Below are positions 35,959 to 48,117 of a stretch of 64,000 nt of DNA, one piece after another. The first letter of the stretch is position 1; each line of letters begins with the position of its first letter. The position numbers and the translations under genes were made by a program. This DNA is from Coprinus comatus. Lineage: Eukaryota; Basidiomycota; Agaricomycetes; Agaricales; Agaricaceae. The stretch is taken from the NCBI GenBank assembly GCA_034638255.1, contig JAWPGT010000011.1, positions 682,001-746,000 on the forward strand, in the 5' to 3' direction. A model generated the notes under the pieces. It was not told the DNA's origin. It worked only from the letters and a program-made list of their open reading frames with translations, and did no database searches.

Positions 35959-37792
35959 CTACAGCACTCTTCCGAGGGCTTTCGCTACGTAGTATCCCAT
36001 GTTGATCCTTGCAACGTTAATGCTCGACCAGTTTCTGTTGGGGTGCACTCGGTTGGTCAACAGAACCCAAAAGGTCCCACTCGCTGCAATGACATCATTT
36101 TCCAATCTCTTCCCGAGCATTCCAGGCCACTTACGTCGATCAATTGCCAGTGACGTCCCTGTGTATCCAGTATGCCCAGCCGTCTGCAGACTGCGCATTG
36201 GACCACTCCAATAGTTCTGGTTCAACTCAAACCCCAAACTATGTGCATTGCCTGGAAACCCCGTGTTGTAATCCGTAAAGATCGAGTCCACCGATCCCTG
36301 CTGCAAAATACGTTTCCCATTAAACGTCCCATTGTTCAAAATCATCTAAACAAATCCAATCAGCCCATCATCTGCACAGCTTTCTCTCTTTTCTCTCACC
36401 TGGCAAAATATTGCTACATCTGGAGCGCTCGAGTACAATCCGGCGTGTCCGGCCACTCCATTCAGCCCCCAAGCATTTTCATCGTGCACCTGTGATAACA
36501 TTAATTATGGGGGCTCTGGGCTTAACCGTGCTTCTTTCAGATACATTGGGTCGCAGCACTTACACTTCCCCAAACTGGTTGTCTTCTTTGAGGTTCAACG
36601 CTCCCCAAAACTTCGATTTGATACTCTGTGCTCACAATCCGCTTTTGGATCAATTCTTCCTTTGTAAACTCGATGTTGCCTTTATTAAAGAATGTCGAGC
36701 TCATTCCGAGTGGAGTTGTTAGTTCCTGTTGAAGAAGATCGTCCAGAGGTTGTCCAGAGATGAGCTCTAACAAAAGTTGCAACGACATAAAACCTATTCG
36801 CCGAATTCTCAGCTCCGTCTTTCTCTTGGGACCACAAAAACGATAACATACTAAGATCGGAATAGAGATATTTAGTGCCCGGAGTATTGGTCACTGGAGT
36901 TTTCAATACTGCCCTCTTGCGAGCATCCAAGGTGGAATAACTGCCCCAAAACACTCAAGATCAATCACACATAAATATGGCATTGAACAAACCCATTCCA
37001 TAAACCAGGTGTTGGATCCGCATCAAATCCAGCTGTATGTGTGAGTAACATCTTAACGGTTATGTTCTCTTTCCCTTCAACTCCAGTCCCAACTAATTCA
37101 TCTTTATAATATCAATACTTCAAAACCGAATAAACTAAAGAACTCACCTGAAAAACCGGGTAAAATTGACCCGACCTTCGTTTCCAATCCAATAACACCC
37201 CTTTCAATTTGTTGCAACGTCAAAATTGTGGTGAACAATTTTGTTAACGACGCCACTAAATAATGCTGTCAATTCAATTCAAAAAAAATTCCCCAAAACA
37301 TGACATACAATCGAAGACATCATTTTTTCCCATTGCAACCCACTCTTCCTTACTCAACTCCGTCCCAGCTGAATTGGCATATTTCAAAGCATACCCGGTA
37401 CTAAAATGCGACACCACCACTCCTCCGTTACCCACTCTATACACCATTATTAAATGAATGATTTTAATAATGATATTTTTGCAGCAAAATAAAAATAACA
37501 ATGGAAATGGAAAAGAGACGTACAAGCCAACAGCACCTGGATACAAAGCTCTTACTTGATTAGAAGTAGCAGATCCATAATTCGCAGGTACAGTATACGC
37601 CGTTATATTTGCTTCCAATTCATTCAATGCTTCTGGATTCTGTATCGTTGTTTGAACTCTACTTATATCAGTTTGAGAATCCAAATAAACCAATGTATCT
37701 ATTTTGCTTTTCATAGATTTAGAACCGAGGGCAAAGACGCTACTAGGAGTAGTCAAGAGAGGAATCAAGAATACCGAGAGTTTAAAGATCAT
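35959..37792 (-). CDS. Secreted serine beta-lactamase-fold hydrolase
   Basis: Member of the serine beta-lactamase-related family (class C / penicillin-binding fold), in fungi usually esterases or peptidases of unknown substrate. The start at 37792 gives the signal peptide MIFKLSVFLIPLLTTPSSVFA. Catalytic motifs: SxxK as SLTK in VASLTKLFTTILTLQQIERG, the YxN-like YSD in YLYSDLSMLSF, and HTG replacing KTG in TAGHTGYTGTSLAIDRR. Another family hallmark is MLLTHTAGFDADP. About six introns; the C-terminal exon (36345-35959) ends VAKALGRVL. Length is about 530 residues. An in-frame ATG 27 codons upstream would mask the signal peptide. It is not evidence of antibiotic resistance. Confidence 0.8.
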
Positions 37793-39437
37793 GACGGTAG
37801 TTGGTTGGAAGTTGGAGAGTGTTTGTTGTGTGATTTGAGTTTGACTGTTATCTTTACTTGGAGCCTCACCCATGCAATTTTTGTACCACTACTCTATAAC
37901 GATCGCATGGACAATACGTCTTAAAGAAGTTAAGAACGATGATTGACGTGACTTTGCCATATGTATCATTGCTGGATCATGCGTGTTTCGTTATTTTTAG
38001 ATTGTATGACGCAGGGACATACTACCAAGGTCGAAAATCGTAATTGGTGTGGATATAGTTATCCAGCTGTAACCAATGTTTCCCAGAAAGAATTATAATA
38101 AACCATTTAAGCAAAGGTGGATGTGGAAATGAAAAGATGAGGAAAGGTAAGTTCAAGATAGGAAAGTAAGAGATCGGGAAAAGTCCCTACAGATTCACTG
38201 AACCACTGTTCATCCCAGAAGATGTAATTACCTTTTCAATATGGTACTTTTGTTTGTCGTGCAATGGGCAGCTGTACTGAATACTAGACACATTTGTTAT
38301 TGTTCAACTGACTGAAGAATCTTTTACCACACTAGGTTTTGAGTTATCATAGGCGACATTTCGGTGAGAAGGAAGGAGATGGAACCTCCCCAAAATGCAA
38401 GCGTCTTGATTTTGAATTGGCAAGATCGTAGCCGCGTAATCCCCGAATGTTGGCTTGGAAAGAAGACACCATAGCAAGTACATGTAGAATTTAGTCGTTT
38501 ACCGGACCCGTTTCATCAATTGAGTCGGGGTCATACTACACAAAATATACCTAGACGGACCGTACCGTGTCCTTGAGGAATAGCCCAGGAGGACAATATC
38601 ACCTTACCGACGGTCCGCCCGGGTAACCTTGTCGTGTGCTGGTGCCTTAATTTGGAGGCTAAAATGTTGTGTAAACTGACAGTCATGGAGACAGCCCAGA
38701 TATCCATTGAAACGCCATTCGAGAGGGCAAGCATGAAGTAAGGCATAAATTCTACATTCAAGCTCTTGGTTTAAAGGTACTTGGTTGGTATAACCAAAAC
38801 GACTCAAGCTCAAGGCTAAAGGAGACTTTATATCACGTGTGACAACTAACTACAACCTTCAGACAGCCGAAAATGTTTCACCGAGGGGCGATACCCGTTC
38901 TCCACAGTATTGTCGAGGTATCCCCTGTACTACCTTACGTTAAATGACTTACAGACTTTCTACTTTGGGATTACCCAAATAACCGGCATGACTTGCTATA
39001 CGCGCTATGTACTTTGGAGTCTATTTCTTCCGAACACATGAGCGGCTCGGCATCTACCCAATTCTCTCCTTAAATCTTGGCTTGGGCGGTCCGTATGTCA
39101 TAAGACCAATCAGCTATCGTCTTAGGCAATATGTCCAATGATTACATTGTCATGAATGCAATTCACTCCTTTTGATGGCATTTCCCCCACGTACTTCTTC
39201 TGGTTGTATTCACAGGTGTACAAAGAAGTACGGATAAACATAGGTAACATCGACTTTACAAGTTTTCGGGTAAATATCCATCGGCAGAATGTCCAATTCC
39301 AAGTTAACAACAGGACCCGTTATGACTTCTTTGACTTCATCATCATTGTATAAAATGTGAGCATCTTTGCATGCATATCCCTCAAGTCTCTCTATCTACT
39401 TCACGCTCAATCCAACATTGTTTAGAAGGCGAAAAAA
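37793..39437. other. Intergenic region, no gene recognised
   Basis: About 1.6 kb between two divergent secreted-enzyme genes, serving as promoter space for both. Short frames (for example 38531-38761 minus) show no family features. No tRNA, repeat pair or element ends were found by eye. Confidence 0.5.
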
Positions 39438-42279
39438 ATGCGTTGGTCTATACTTACTACCATTGTACAGGCCAGTTTCTGTATCACTGGAGCGTTTGCT
39501 GCTTTCAGCTTGACAGAGTCAGGAAATATCTATACGGTTGACACCAATGCTGGTTTAGTTTTCAAGGGTATGTTATATTGTTTACTTGATTTCCGTCAAG
39601 TATTATACGCATAAAACTAATCGTTCGTGTGATTCTTCTAGTTGACAAGTCAAATGGTGACATAACTTCAATGGTCTTCAATGGCATCGAGGTATGCATA
39701 TAAAAAGAACTTACTTTTTTGAAACAGACTCTCATTGAATTAAAAGGCACAAGACCAAGGAAGCAAAAAGAGTCACATTGGTTCCGGCATCGGCGCAAGC
39801 TGCAGTTGGGTTAGAACCGGCAACAGCAACAATTACTTCAAGATTACTTGTACCGCCAGTGGTATCATTCAGTATGCATACGTCTCTCTCTTTTCGAAAC
39901 ACGGAAATAACACCATGGTTTCTATTCTAGGTACTACGTTGCAAGATACAATGATCCGGCAATCCATATGGCCACATAGTACGGGTTCTCTCTCTTACAA
40001 CCCCCCAATAAATCATACTGATGCATACATTAATATTGTAGCATCTCATCAGAACCATCTGTCGGCGAGCTCAGGTTCATTGCGCGACTCCGCAAGGCTG
40101 CTGTTCCTAATGGTTATCCTGTGTCTGAAATTAATGGTGGCACAGCAATTGAGGGTAGCGATGTCTTTACCGTCAATGGCCAGACAAGATCCAAGTTCTA
40201 CTCCTCGAGACAGTTCCTCGATGACCAGATTCATGGCGTCACTGGTTCCGGTATTGGGGCTTGGATGATTGTCCCTGGTGTTGGATATGAAAGTGCTTCC
40301 GGAGGACCATTCTTCAGGGATATCAATAACCAAGGAGGTTAGTGCATTAGCAATGCTAAACATATACTGTACCATACCTAATGCTATACCCTCTTGCAAA
40401 AAGGTGCACAACAGGAGCTATACTTCTGTGAGTACACTCTTTGTTATACCCAGAATTACATCCCTGATACTATTTTCAGATATGGTGAACATTTATATCT
40501 CAAAAGGCTGTTACCAGAAATTCACTAACCACACACCGCCATGTAGAACTCTGGACACACTCAAACGGAATGTGAGAGTACTAGTTTGCTTCTATCAATT
40601 CAATACTAAAATATATTGCGTATTTAGCTTATCGCATGGGCCTCCACGGTCCTTATGCTCTCTGGTTCACCAGTGGCGGGCAACCTTCTTCTGACATCAG
40701 TATGTTTACAATTCCCTCACTTCTTTCTTACCCTCTAATACGCTCGCAAATAGGCACCGAATTCTGGGAGGGCCTCTCTGTGCAGGGATATGTTCCCATC
40801 GCTTCTCGTGGCCGTGTCAGTGGAAAGGCTTCTAATTTCCCTTCCTCAGCCGCCAACTATATGTCTGTTGGCTGGAGCAATGGTAATGCACAATACTGGT
40901 CGGTGCTACTTTATTATTGTAAAGATTATATACTGACTTGGAGATACTATAGGGTACGCACCGATTCTGCGGGAAGCTTCACATCGCCTCGTATGAAGGC
41001 AGGAACATACACCATGACTCGTAAGTATTCAGTTATATCATGGTGTCGTTTAGCTGAATATTGACAACACACATTAGTATACAAGGTGGAGCTTGCAGTT
41101 GCTAGTCAAAGCGTCTCAGTTTCTGCGAATGCAGGAACGACATCAAATATTGCATCCACTGAAGCTGTGAGTATTCATTGTACTTAAACTAGAACACAGG
41201 TTTATGAGGGAAAATTGTCACCGTTCTCAGAACCCTAGTGTTATCTGGCAAATTGGTGACTTTGATGGTACTCCTCGCGGTTTCCTCAATGCTGAGTAAG
41301 TGCTTCATAGACTACTGGGATGCACCTTTGTTAAACCTACGGTCTTCTGTAGTAAAATCGAGGCTATGCAGTAAGTTTTTAGCTTATTCAATAAAAAGCA
41401 ATCTGAACACGGTGTTATGTGATAGCCCAAGCGATTCCCGCATGAGTAACTGGGGACCCAGTATGTATCACAGCTCTTTCATTCTACATCCCTAACTAAT
41501 GCTCTCCCAGTCACCTACACAGTTGGTAATTCCATTAATCAATTCCCCATGGCTATCTTCAAGGTTTGTGTTAAGGAGTCATTAAATCATCTTCTTTACT
41601 GACGGTTCGATACATAGACTATTGGTGCCGTTACTATTAAATTCAGTTTGTCTTCCAGCCAAAGTCTGTTGATTTCACCAAGATACATGCAGCGAAAGGT
41701 GGTTGACCCTAACTTTCCCTAGTTGGTGCCCGTACTCTTCAAATCGGAACAACTCTTGCATTTGCTGGTATGCTTCGCCACCGAAAGGCTAATACAATTG
41801 TTGAATTTGCCTATCTTTTCAGGCGGTCGCCCTCAAGTGACTGTTAACGGCTGGACGGGACCAGCACCCGCCGTTCCTTCTCAACCTGATTCCCGAGGTG
41901 AGTTTGTCATCTTCGTTGCCTTCAAGTTTACCTCTTAATCGATTTTATAGGTGTCACTCGTGGTACATGGCGCGGAAACGTAAGTTACTTTGCTAAACAG
42001 AAGAAAAAAAACGAAACTCATTGAGCCATTACAGAATATTATGTATACCGTCAACATTCGTAAGTTTTATTTTGGTTATGCTTCTCATGAACATTTTTCA
42101 ATATGGTATGACATAGCTTCGGGAACTCTTGTTTCTGGTTCCAATACCATTGTTATCAACGTCATCTCTGGATCTGGTGGTGATAGATTCTTGTAAGTGC
42201 CTTCTTAGCCTGTGTGGATAGTGACTAAGTCAGTTACAGGTCCCCGAACATCGTTTTCGATGCTGTTCGTTTGTACTAG
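39438..42279 (+). CDS. Rhamnogalacturonan lyase, polysaccharide lyase family 4
   Basis: Secreted enzyme cleaving the rhamnogalacturonan-I backbone of pectin by beta-elimination. The start [21 protein letters not shown] is a signal peptide. The catalytic N-terminal domain includes [23 protein letters not shown], the block [26 protein letters not shown], then NSGHTQTE, carrying a conserved histidine, and [16 protein letters not shown] middle fibronectin-like domain and a C-terminal carbohydrate-binding-like domain follow, ending [26 protein letters not shown]. The gene is fragmented by about fifteen introns, several flanking exons of only 25-60 bp, which is why long frames are scarce. Length about 650 residues. 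No break was found in the parts I read. Confidence 0.9.
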
Positions 42280-43082
42280 TAAACATATTAATTTTCATTT
42301 GTAGTACTGCCTTACTCTGTTGTTCAAGAATATACTTGTAAAAATAGGTTTGTTCTCACCGAAGTCGAGTCTATTCATAAAATATCACACACTGGTAGCC
42401 TTTGAGTTATGTGACATAAGAAACCAGTCGTGGACCGAAGGAGTCATCTAATATTACGATGTCTTCGAAAAGGGGAAAAGGTATGTCTGGAACGATGGCC
42501 TGCATATACTACCTACTGTCGTTGCAGGAAGATTCTAGTACTTATTTACACCAAAAATGTAGGTAGTCATTCAAATGTGACAACCAACATAGTGCACTCT
42601 CACACTATCTATTATCATCCCCTAAACTTGCTCTAAACCCGCCGTACTAATCCATTCAGGACGGACTTTAAGAAGGAGACTAGAGTCGGCATTGGATCTT
42701 CCTGACCATCATGATGGGATAGTAACTACGGAGGATATCTTTTCACATCTGACAAGGACTTCCCTTCTGACACATCGTGATTCTTAAAAATACCTACTGC
42801 GCTACATCATTCAAATCCTGTGCCGGCTATGCCACATCACTTCGACGATGATGGGCTGGAGGGACACACGATGATCATTTGGGAAAGATTTATGGGATTG
42901 ATGCTCTAACCTTACAACATGCCACAGGTCTGCCAGGTATACGTTACGGGAAGCACTATAATTAACCGGCTTAGTATAAGAAGCCTTTGGCCGAACACCC
43001 CACGTTTGCCCAACAATCAACTTCACTTCATCCGAGGAACCAACCACTTTGGACTGCAATACTACATTGAATTCTCCAAGGG
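42280..43082. other. Intergenic region with a TEP1-like gene fragment
   Basis: About 800 bp. Apart from the fossil fragment at 42448-42530 no gene was recognised. A minus-strand frame at 42811-43095 of 94 codons has no family features and overlaps the start of the following gene. Promoter of the 5'-nucleotidase lies here. Confidence 0.5.
42448..42530 (+). pseudogene. Fossil fragment of a TEP1/PTEN phosphatase exon
   Basis: Sixteen identical bases (GGAACGATGGCCTGCA, 42489-42504) and clear similarity on both sides match the active-site exon of the intact TEP1 gene at 45884-45899. Translated, the fragment reads GKGMSGTMACIYYLLSLQE against GKGRSGTMACTYLLSLHE. The similarity also extends leftward into the intron (TAATAT...GAAA). 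The P-loop arginine is replaced by methionine, one codon is inserted, and the preceding catalytic HCKA and the rest of the gene are absent. Confidence 0.6.
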
Positions 43083-44975
43083 ATGCGACTGACAACGCCT
43101 ATTTCTCTTGTCATCCTCGGCATAGTAGGACATTCCGTGTTAGCCGAGCCTACCAAAGTCGACCGACTGGTTTCTCGGCGTCATCAACGTCGCCTTGAAG
43201 CTCGCGATAATGGCTTTTCAAATGGCGGGAATGAGCGTGATAATGGGAAAGGAATGGATGGACACCTGCGAGACTCTCACAATTTCGAAATTTCCTTTTA
43301 CCATATAAATGATGTTCATGCGTATGTCCTCTTTCGTGCGAGTATTATACAGACGGTTGCTTACCATCTTTTATATTCTTGTAGTCATTTGGATGAATAT
43401 AGACCTAGTGGTGCTTCCTGCGCGGATCCGACTCTTGGTATGCAGTGCTTGATTCTTGTTAGTAACGTCATCTGAGAGAACAAAATCGCAGGATGTGTTG
43501 GTGGATATCCGAGGGTGAAAACAATTATAGGTGATATGCGTCCTCACAAGAAGAATTCCCTTTTCCTGAATGCTGGAGATGAATTCCAAGTATGTTTTTT
43601 TTGCAACTCTATCATCAACGAACACATTCTCATGGAATTGTACCGACAGGGTACTCTCTATTATACGATTTACAAAGGTGAAAAGATTGCAGACACTCTC
43701 AACCAACTCGGTTTCGATGCCATGACTCTTGGCAATCATGAATTTGATGACGGAGATGATTTAATCAGTGAATTCATCGCCAACCTCACTTTCCCTGTTA
43801 TCTCAAGTAATATTCATACCTCCCATCGTAAACTCGCAAAGGGTCTTATCCCATACAAAATCTTTCACAAGCACCAACTGGCTGTATTGGCTTTAACTAC
43901 TGAAACTACTACATCGATTTCCAATCCCAGTAACCTTACAAAATTCGAGAATCCTGTTCAATCTGCACAACGTACAGTGAAGCTCATCAACAAGTTATAT
44001 CCTAGCATCAAACGAATTGTTGCTTTAACTCATATTGGTTATAACCAAGACATCGCCCTTGCTCAAAATACGACGGGGATTTCCTTAATCATTGGTGGAC
44101 ACTCTCACACTCTCTTGGGAAACGATACCGGTGCAGCTGGTCCATACCCTACTATCGCTGAGAACAAGGATGGAGATGAAGTGTTTATTGTTACCGCGCA
44201 TCGATGGGGTGAACGGCTTGGCTATATTGATGTTGAATACGATAGTCGAGGCAAAATCGTATCATACGAAGGGGCAGCTTTCCATGTCACAAATACCACC
44301 CAAGAAGATCCTGGTCTCAAAGGCCAAGTTACCGAATGGGCTGAAGCTTTTGAAGAATTTAACCGCCAAGTCATCGGTTTCACTGCGTCACCACTCGTTC
44401 AGAGTACATGTCAAACCGGAGAATGTACTTTGGGTGACATTACTGCGGACGCATTGCATGCACAGCTCCCAGATACAGTTGGTGGAATCATGAACTCGGG
44501 TGGAATTCGAACCGAAATCGATGCAGGGAATATCACAGCACGCCAAGCTTTAGAATGTTTCCCATTTGGAAATAGTCTTACTCAACTCGACTTCACTGGT
44601 TCACAACTTTGGGATGCTTTCGAAAGTATCGTTTCGAAAGTCAGTGTTAACAACGGCTTGGCAGTAACAAGTTTTGTCGAAGTATCCAGTAGCATTCGAT
44701 TAACATACAATCCTCAAAATCCAGTTGGTAGTCGGCTGATCACCCTCACAATCGGTGGGCAGCCTGTAGCTCTTTCTCAGACATATCCTATTGCTACTGT
44801 CGACTTCCTCGCACAAGGTGGTGATAATTTTTGGCCGGCTCGTAATGAGTTTGCTACATTGGCTACTGTTGATGAAGTTTGGAGTATGTATGTTCGAGCG
44901 AACAGTCCTTTTGATGTTCAGCTTGATGGTCGTATTTCTACTACGGAGGAAACTGTTCCCCAAAAACCTACTTAA
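43083..44975 (+). CDS. Secreted 5'-nucleotidase (UshA/CD73 family metallophosphoesterase)
   Basis: Hydrolyses nucleoside monophosphates (or related phosphate esters) outside the cell. Signal peptide MRLTTPISLVILGIVGHSVLA. Metallophosphoesterase motifs in order: FYHINDVHA-HLDEY split by an intron (D-x-H), GDEFQGTLYY, TLGNHEFDDGDD, THIGYNQD and GGHSHTLLG, which together supply the two-metal site. The C-terminal 5'-nucleotidase domain binds the nucleotide base and includes ITADALHA, NSGGIRTEIDAGNIT and FPFGNSL. Three introns in the 5' part (about 43323-43382, 43435-43491, 43590-43650), then a long uninterrupted exon. About 570 residues. No clear GPI signal is seen at the end (TTEETVPQKPT), so the protein is probably soluble. 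Confidence 0.9.
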
Positions 44976-45318
44976 TGTGTTGTACTGGTACTATTTATGT
45001 ATGGCACTTTTAATATACCCTCCAAATGGATGTTTTCTGAAGTTCTACCCAAGTGAAACTTCTACCTGAAAGTAAGAATTTATATGACTGCTTCGCATAC
45101 ATGGAAACTCTTCAAGGGAATAGTACCGATTTTGCCTTCATGTTTAGTTTGGTTCTCACAGGAGTCTTCTCATGGATGTGCTGCGTAAGCTAGTCAGTTG
45201 CTCAAGGGGTACAGCCACACGGCGCTTTAACCAAACACTGACATCACTTTCTCTGAACGCACTAAATATATGACCTACATCATGCCTTTGCCTTTGGGTA
45301 CCTATCCTACACTCCATC
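44976..45318. other. Intergenic interval upstream of TEP1
   Basis: About 340 bp with no recognisable gene or repeat; it holds the TEP1 promoter. Confidence 0.5.
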
Positions 45319-47508
45319 ATGACTGAATATGTTAGAAGACTCGTATCTGGAAACAAAGCTCGCTTCAAGGATGAAATTCTCAAACTTGAGCTAGGTAAGG
45401 CCTGAATTTGCTGTCCATATCTATGCGACTCACCTCCATACAATAAGATCTTGTTTATTTGACAGATAATATCATCATAATGGGTTATCCAGCTAGTGGG
45501 CTCGAAGGCTACTATCGGAATAAAAAAGAGGATGTCAAGAAATTTCTAGACCATCGGCACGGAAAGAATTACTGGGTATTTAACTTTTGTCCACTGAGAG
45601 AGAATTCGTATGATGCCGCGTACTTCGGCGGGAGAGTTAGTCGTTACCCATTTCCAGATCATCAGTGCGTTGTACATAAGGTTATACTGAAGAAGGCTTA
45701 TCATTTATGTAGCGCTCCACCGCTTGCTATCATGCCATTGGTAGCACGCGAAATGCGAGCATGGTTAAAAGGTTCGCAAGATAGAGTGGCGGTTTTACAC
45801 TGTAAAGGTACGTCGTTGAATTTCCGTATGCATTTATCCTACCTAATATGATAATAACTTTGAAAGCTGGAAAAGGACGGTCAGGAACGATGGCCTGCAC
45901 ATACCTACTGTCATTGCACGAGGCCTCAACTCCCGTAGAATTACAACGTTCCTTCAAAGTTAAGGAATGGGCTGAACAACGTGCTGAAGAAACTATGGAT
46001 ATCCTACCTGCAAATGAAGAACTTGATGAGATGCAAGAAACGAAATTACCTTTGCTTGAGCTGAAAGCTTCTGGTTTTAATCGACATTCAGATGATATAG
46101 TGTCACCTCACCCTACATCACCAGCTTCTGAGAGGGCTTTTACGGAGGCACTCAAAGGCGTTCTTGATTTGCATACGGCACAAAGAATGAAGGCACCGTC
46201 GAGTTCAAAAAAGAAGGTCAAGCATGGTGTATCGATACCGAGTCAACGTCGTTACCTACATTACTGGGCTCTGTTACTCGCTCATAGTGCTCCTAACGGA
46301 TTTTGGTCCTTTGATCCTTCAAGTTCTAGGACTCCAACCCTTGCCCTCTCTAGACCAAACGAGACTAACAAGAAGCACGTGCGCTTGACGAAGATAAAAC
46401 TTTGTTTACAAGAATTGTCTCGTGTCAAGATTAATCTAGTCAAAGCTGCCAACTTGGTCATGGACAAGACGAAAGGGCCTAGCTTCATTCCAAAACCTAA
46501 AAGTTCAGATGACAAGGAACAATCCATGACCTCTAAAGCTAATCCGGTATGGGTTTCCTTAGCAAAATACGATGGCGAATTTGTATCAGCATTAGAAACT
46601 TGGGAGAAACATACTCGAAGTATTGAAGGAATGGGGATTCGAAGATCTGGTTCGGAGTGTATGACAAATGAGGATGGGAGGGAAGAAATGGTGTTTGATT
46701 TCTTCAGCAACGGGAAATGGGACAAGAAAAAGATGGTGCGCAGCTTCGCGCGGTTAGCGGAGACTATGGAACCCCCACAAAATTCTAATGAAAGGCTAGA
46801 TAAGGTAAAGTTCGAATGAATGACACAGTTCTTTCTGGCTGTTCAACTCGTCGTAGGATAAGAAAATCATAATACATACTCTTTACCCAATTACGGCCGA
46901 AGGGTGGGATGGTATCAAACACGACATGAGGTCAAAAAACGATGCAAAAATGGAGGAAGACAAACAACGAGCACAAGGAGACCTTTCTGCTGATGAAAGT
47001 AATTCGATATCTGATGTTAACCCCAATGACGACAGTTCAATGACTTGTCATCAAGAAAATCAACAAGGCATTATTCTGGATGCCGAGAGGGAGGTCAGGA
47101 TCAAACTTTACATGGGCCAGGCAAGTTCAAACATTTGTGCCACTGTTGTTAAAATAACACACAATTATACTCTAGGTCTTTATGGGATGGATATGGCTTA
47201 TTCCAACATTTCATATACCTTCCCCACCAACAACGCTAAAGGATGCAGCAAATCCTATAACGGTTCGGTTTTCTCTCGAAGATATAGACTTCCCGATAGG
47301 AATAGGAGCTAGCATTGTTGATGTAGAGGTGTTGTTTCAATGGGTTTTGCCCACCGAATCCCTTACTACGGCAGCCAATGTTAATGTTACAAGCCAGCAG
47401 CCACAAGATCACGGAGGGTCACCGTCATCGGAACTACCTTCAAGTGCGGTCTCTGGTGAGGAACCTATGGGATTAAGGGACATTGAATGTAGCTCTTGGA
47501 GGAACTAG
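45319..47508 (+). CDS. TEP1: PTEN-like phosphoinositide 3-phosphatase
   Basis: Dual-specificity/lipid phosphatase that removes the 3-phosphate of PI(3,4,5)P3-type lipids at membranes. Starts MTEYVRRLVSGNKARFKDE; the PTEN phosphatase domain follows, with IIIMGYPASGLEGYYRNKKEDV and the P-loop HCKAGKGRSG (HCxxGxxR), split by an intron after HCK. Long low-complexity insertions lie within the C2-like region (residues about 190-520). The end of the C2 domain is clear: VFMGWIWLIPTFHIP and then LEDIDFPIGIGASIVDVEV. Introns: about 45395-45467, 45666-45718, 45807-45867, 46805-46856 and 47121-47175. The last one has a GC donor instead of GT. Length is about 630 residues, larger than yeast Tep1 because of the insertions. 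Confidence 0.85.
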
Positions 47509-48117
47509 TGCAGGTACAGGGCTTGGAGGAGAAAGCCATACAGTTAGAAATATCATTGAAATGAAACAAGCAGAATAATATTGAAGATGGCGGGTATTAT
47601 AGTCGAATAAATTTGGAATATTAAGATGTGACATTTGCAGCTGGTGTTTGGATATTTTTCAATCCATTTGGAGTTGTATGTTTTATGGACTATGGTACCA
47701 CTTAGTGAATTGACAAGACTGACCGACTGGCGTCTGCTTAATTAACACCAAATCTTATTTTATTTTTTCTGAGTTACCATGGCCATTTTGCTATCTTTTG
47801 ACAATGGTATATGCTGGAATGTACTTGGTGAGAAAGGCTGCCATTGTTTTTTAGTTCACCTCAAATTGCATGGTACCATAGTTTTTATTTTATTTTTATT
47901 GGCTTCGGATAGTGGTAAGTGAAAGAAGAAGAGAGGTACCTTGGTTGGGGTTAATTGCTTTAACGTAACCTCATAACTATTTCATTATCTACATAAATCA
48001 TCTCCTAGGCAGAACTACATATCATGCAAGTCTGGCCGTAATCATCATACGGCAAAAATCGCCAAAGTTCATCGACTTGTCAGGAGAAGTTGAAAATGTC
48101 TCTAACATCTCTAACAT
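47509..48117. other. Convergent intergenic region
   Basis: About 600 bp of T-rich sequence between the 3' ends of TEP1 and the unknown acidic protein gene. Two ATGGTACCAT-like palindromic motifs occur near 47690 and 47870. No gene seen. Confidence 0.5.

Noticed and set aside
35959..37792. Possible antibiotic-resistance beta-lactamase.
   Set aside because: The fold is shared by many fungal esterases and peptidases; the intron-rich structure and HTG motif point to an endogenous secreted enzyme.
42811..43095. Minus-strand frame of 94 codons as a gene.
   Set aside because: It overlaps the start of the 5'-nucleotidase, has no recognised motif and lies where a promoter is expected.
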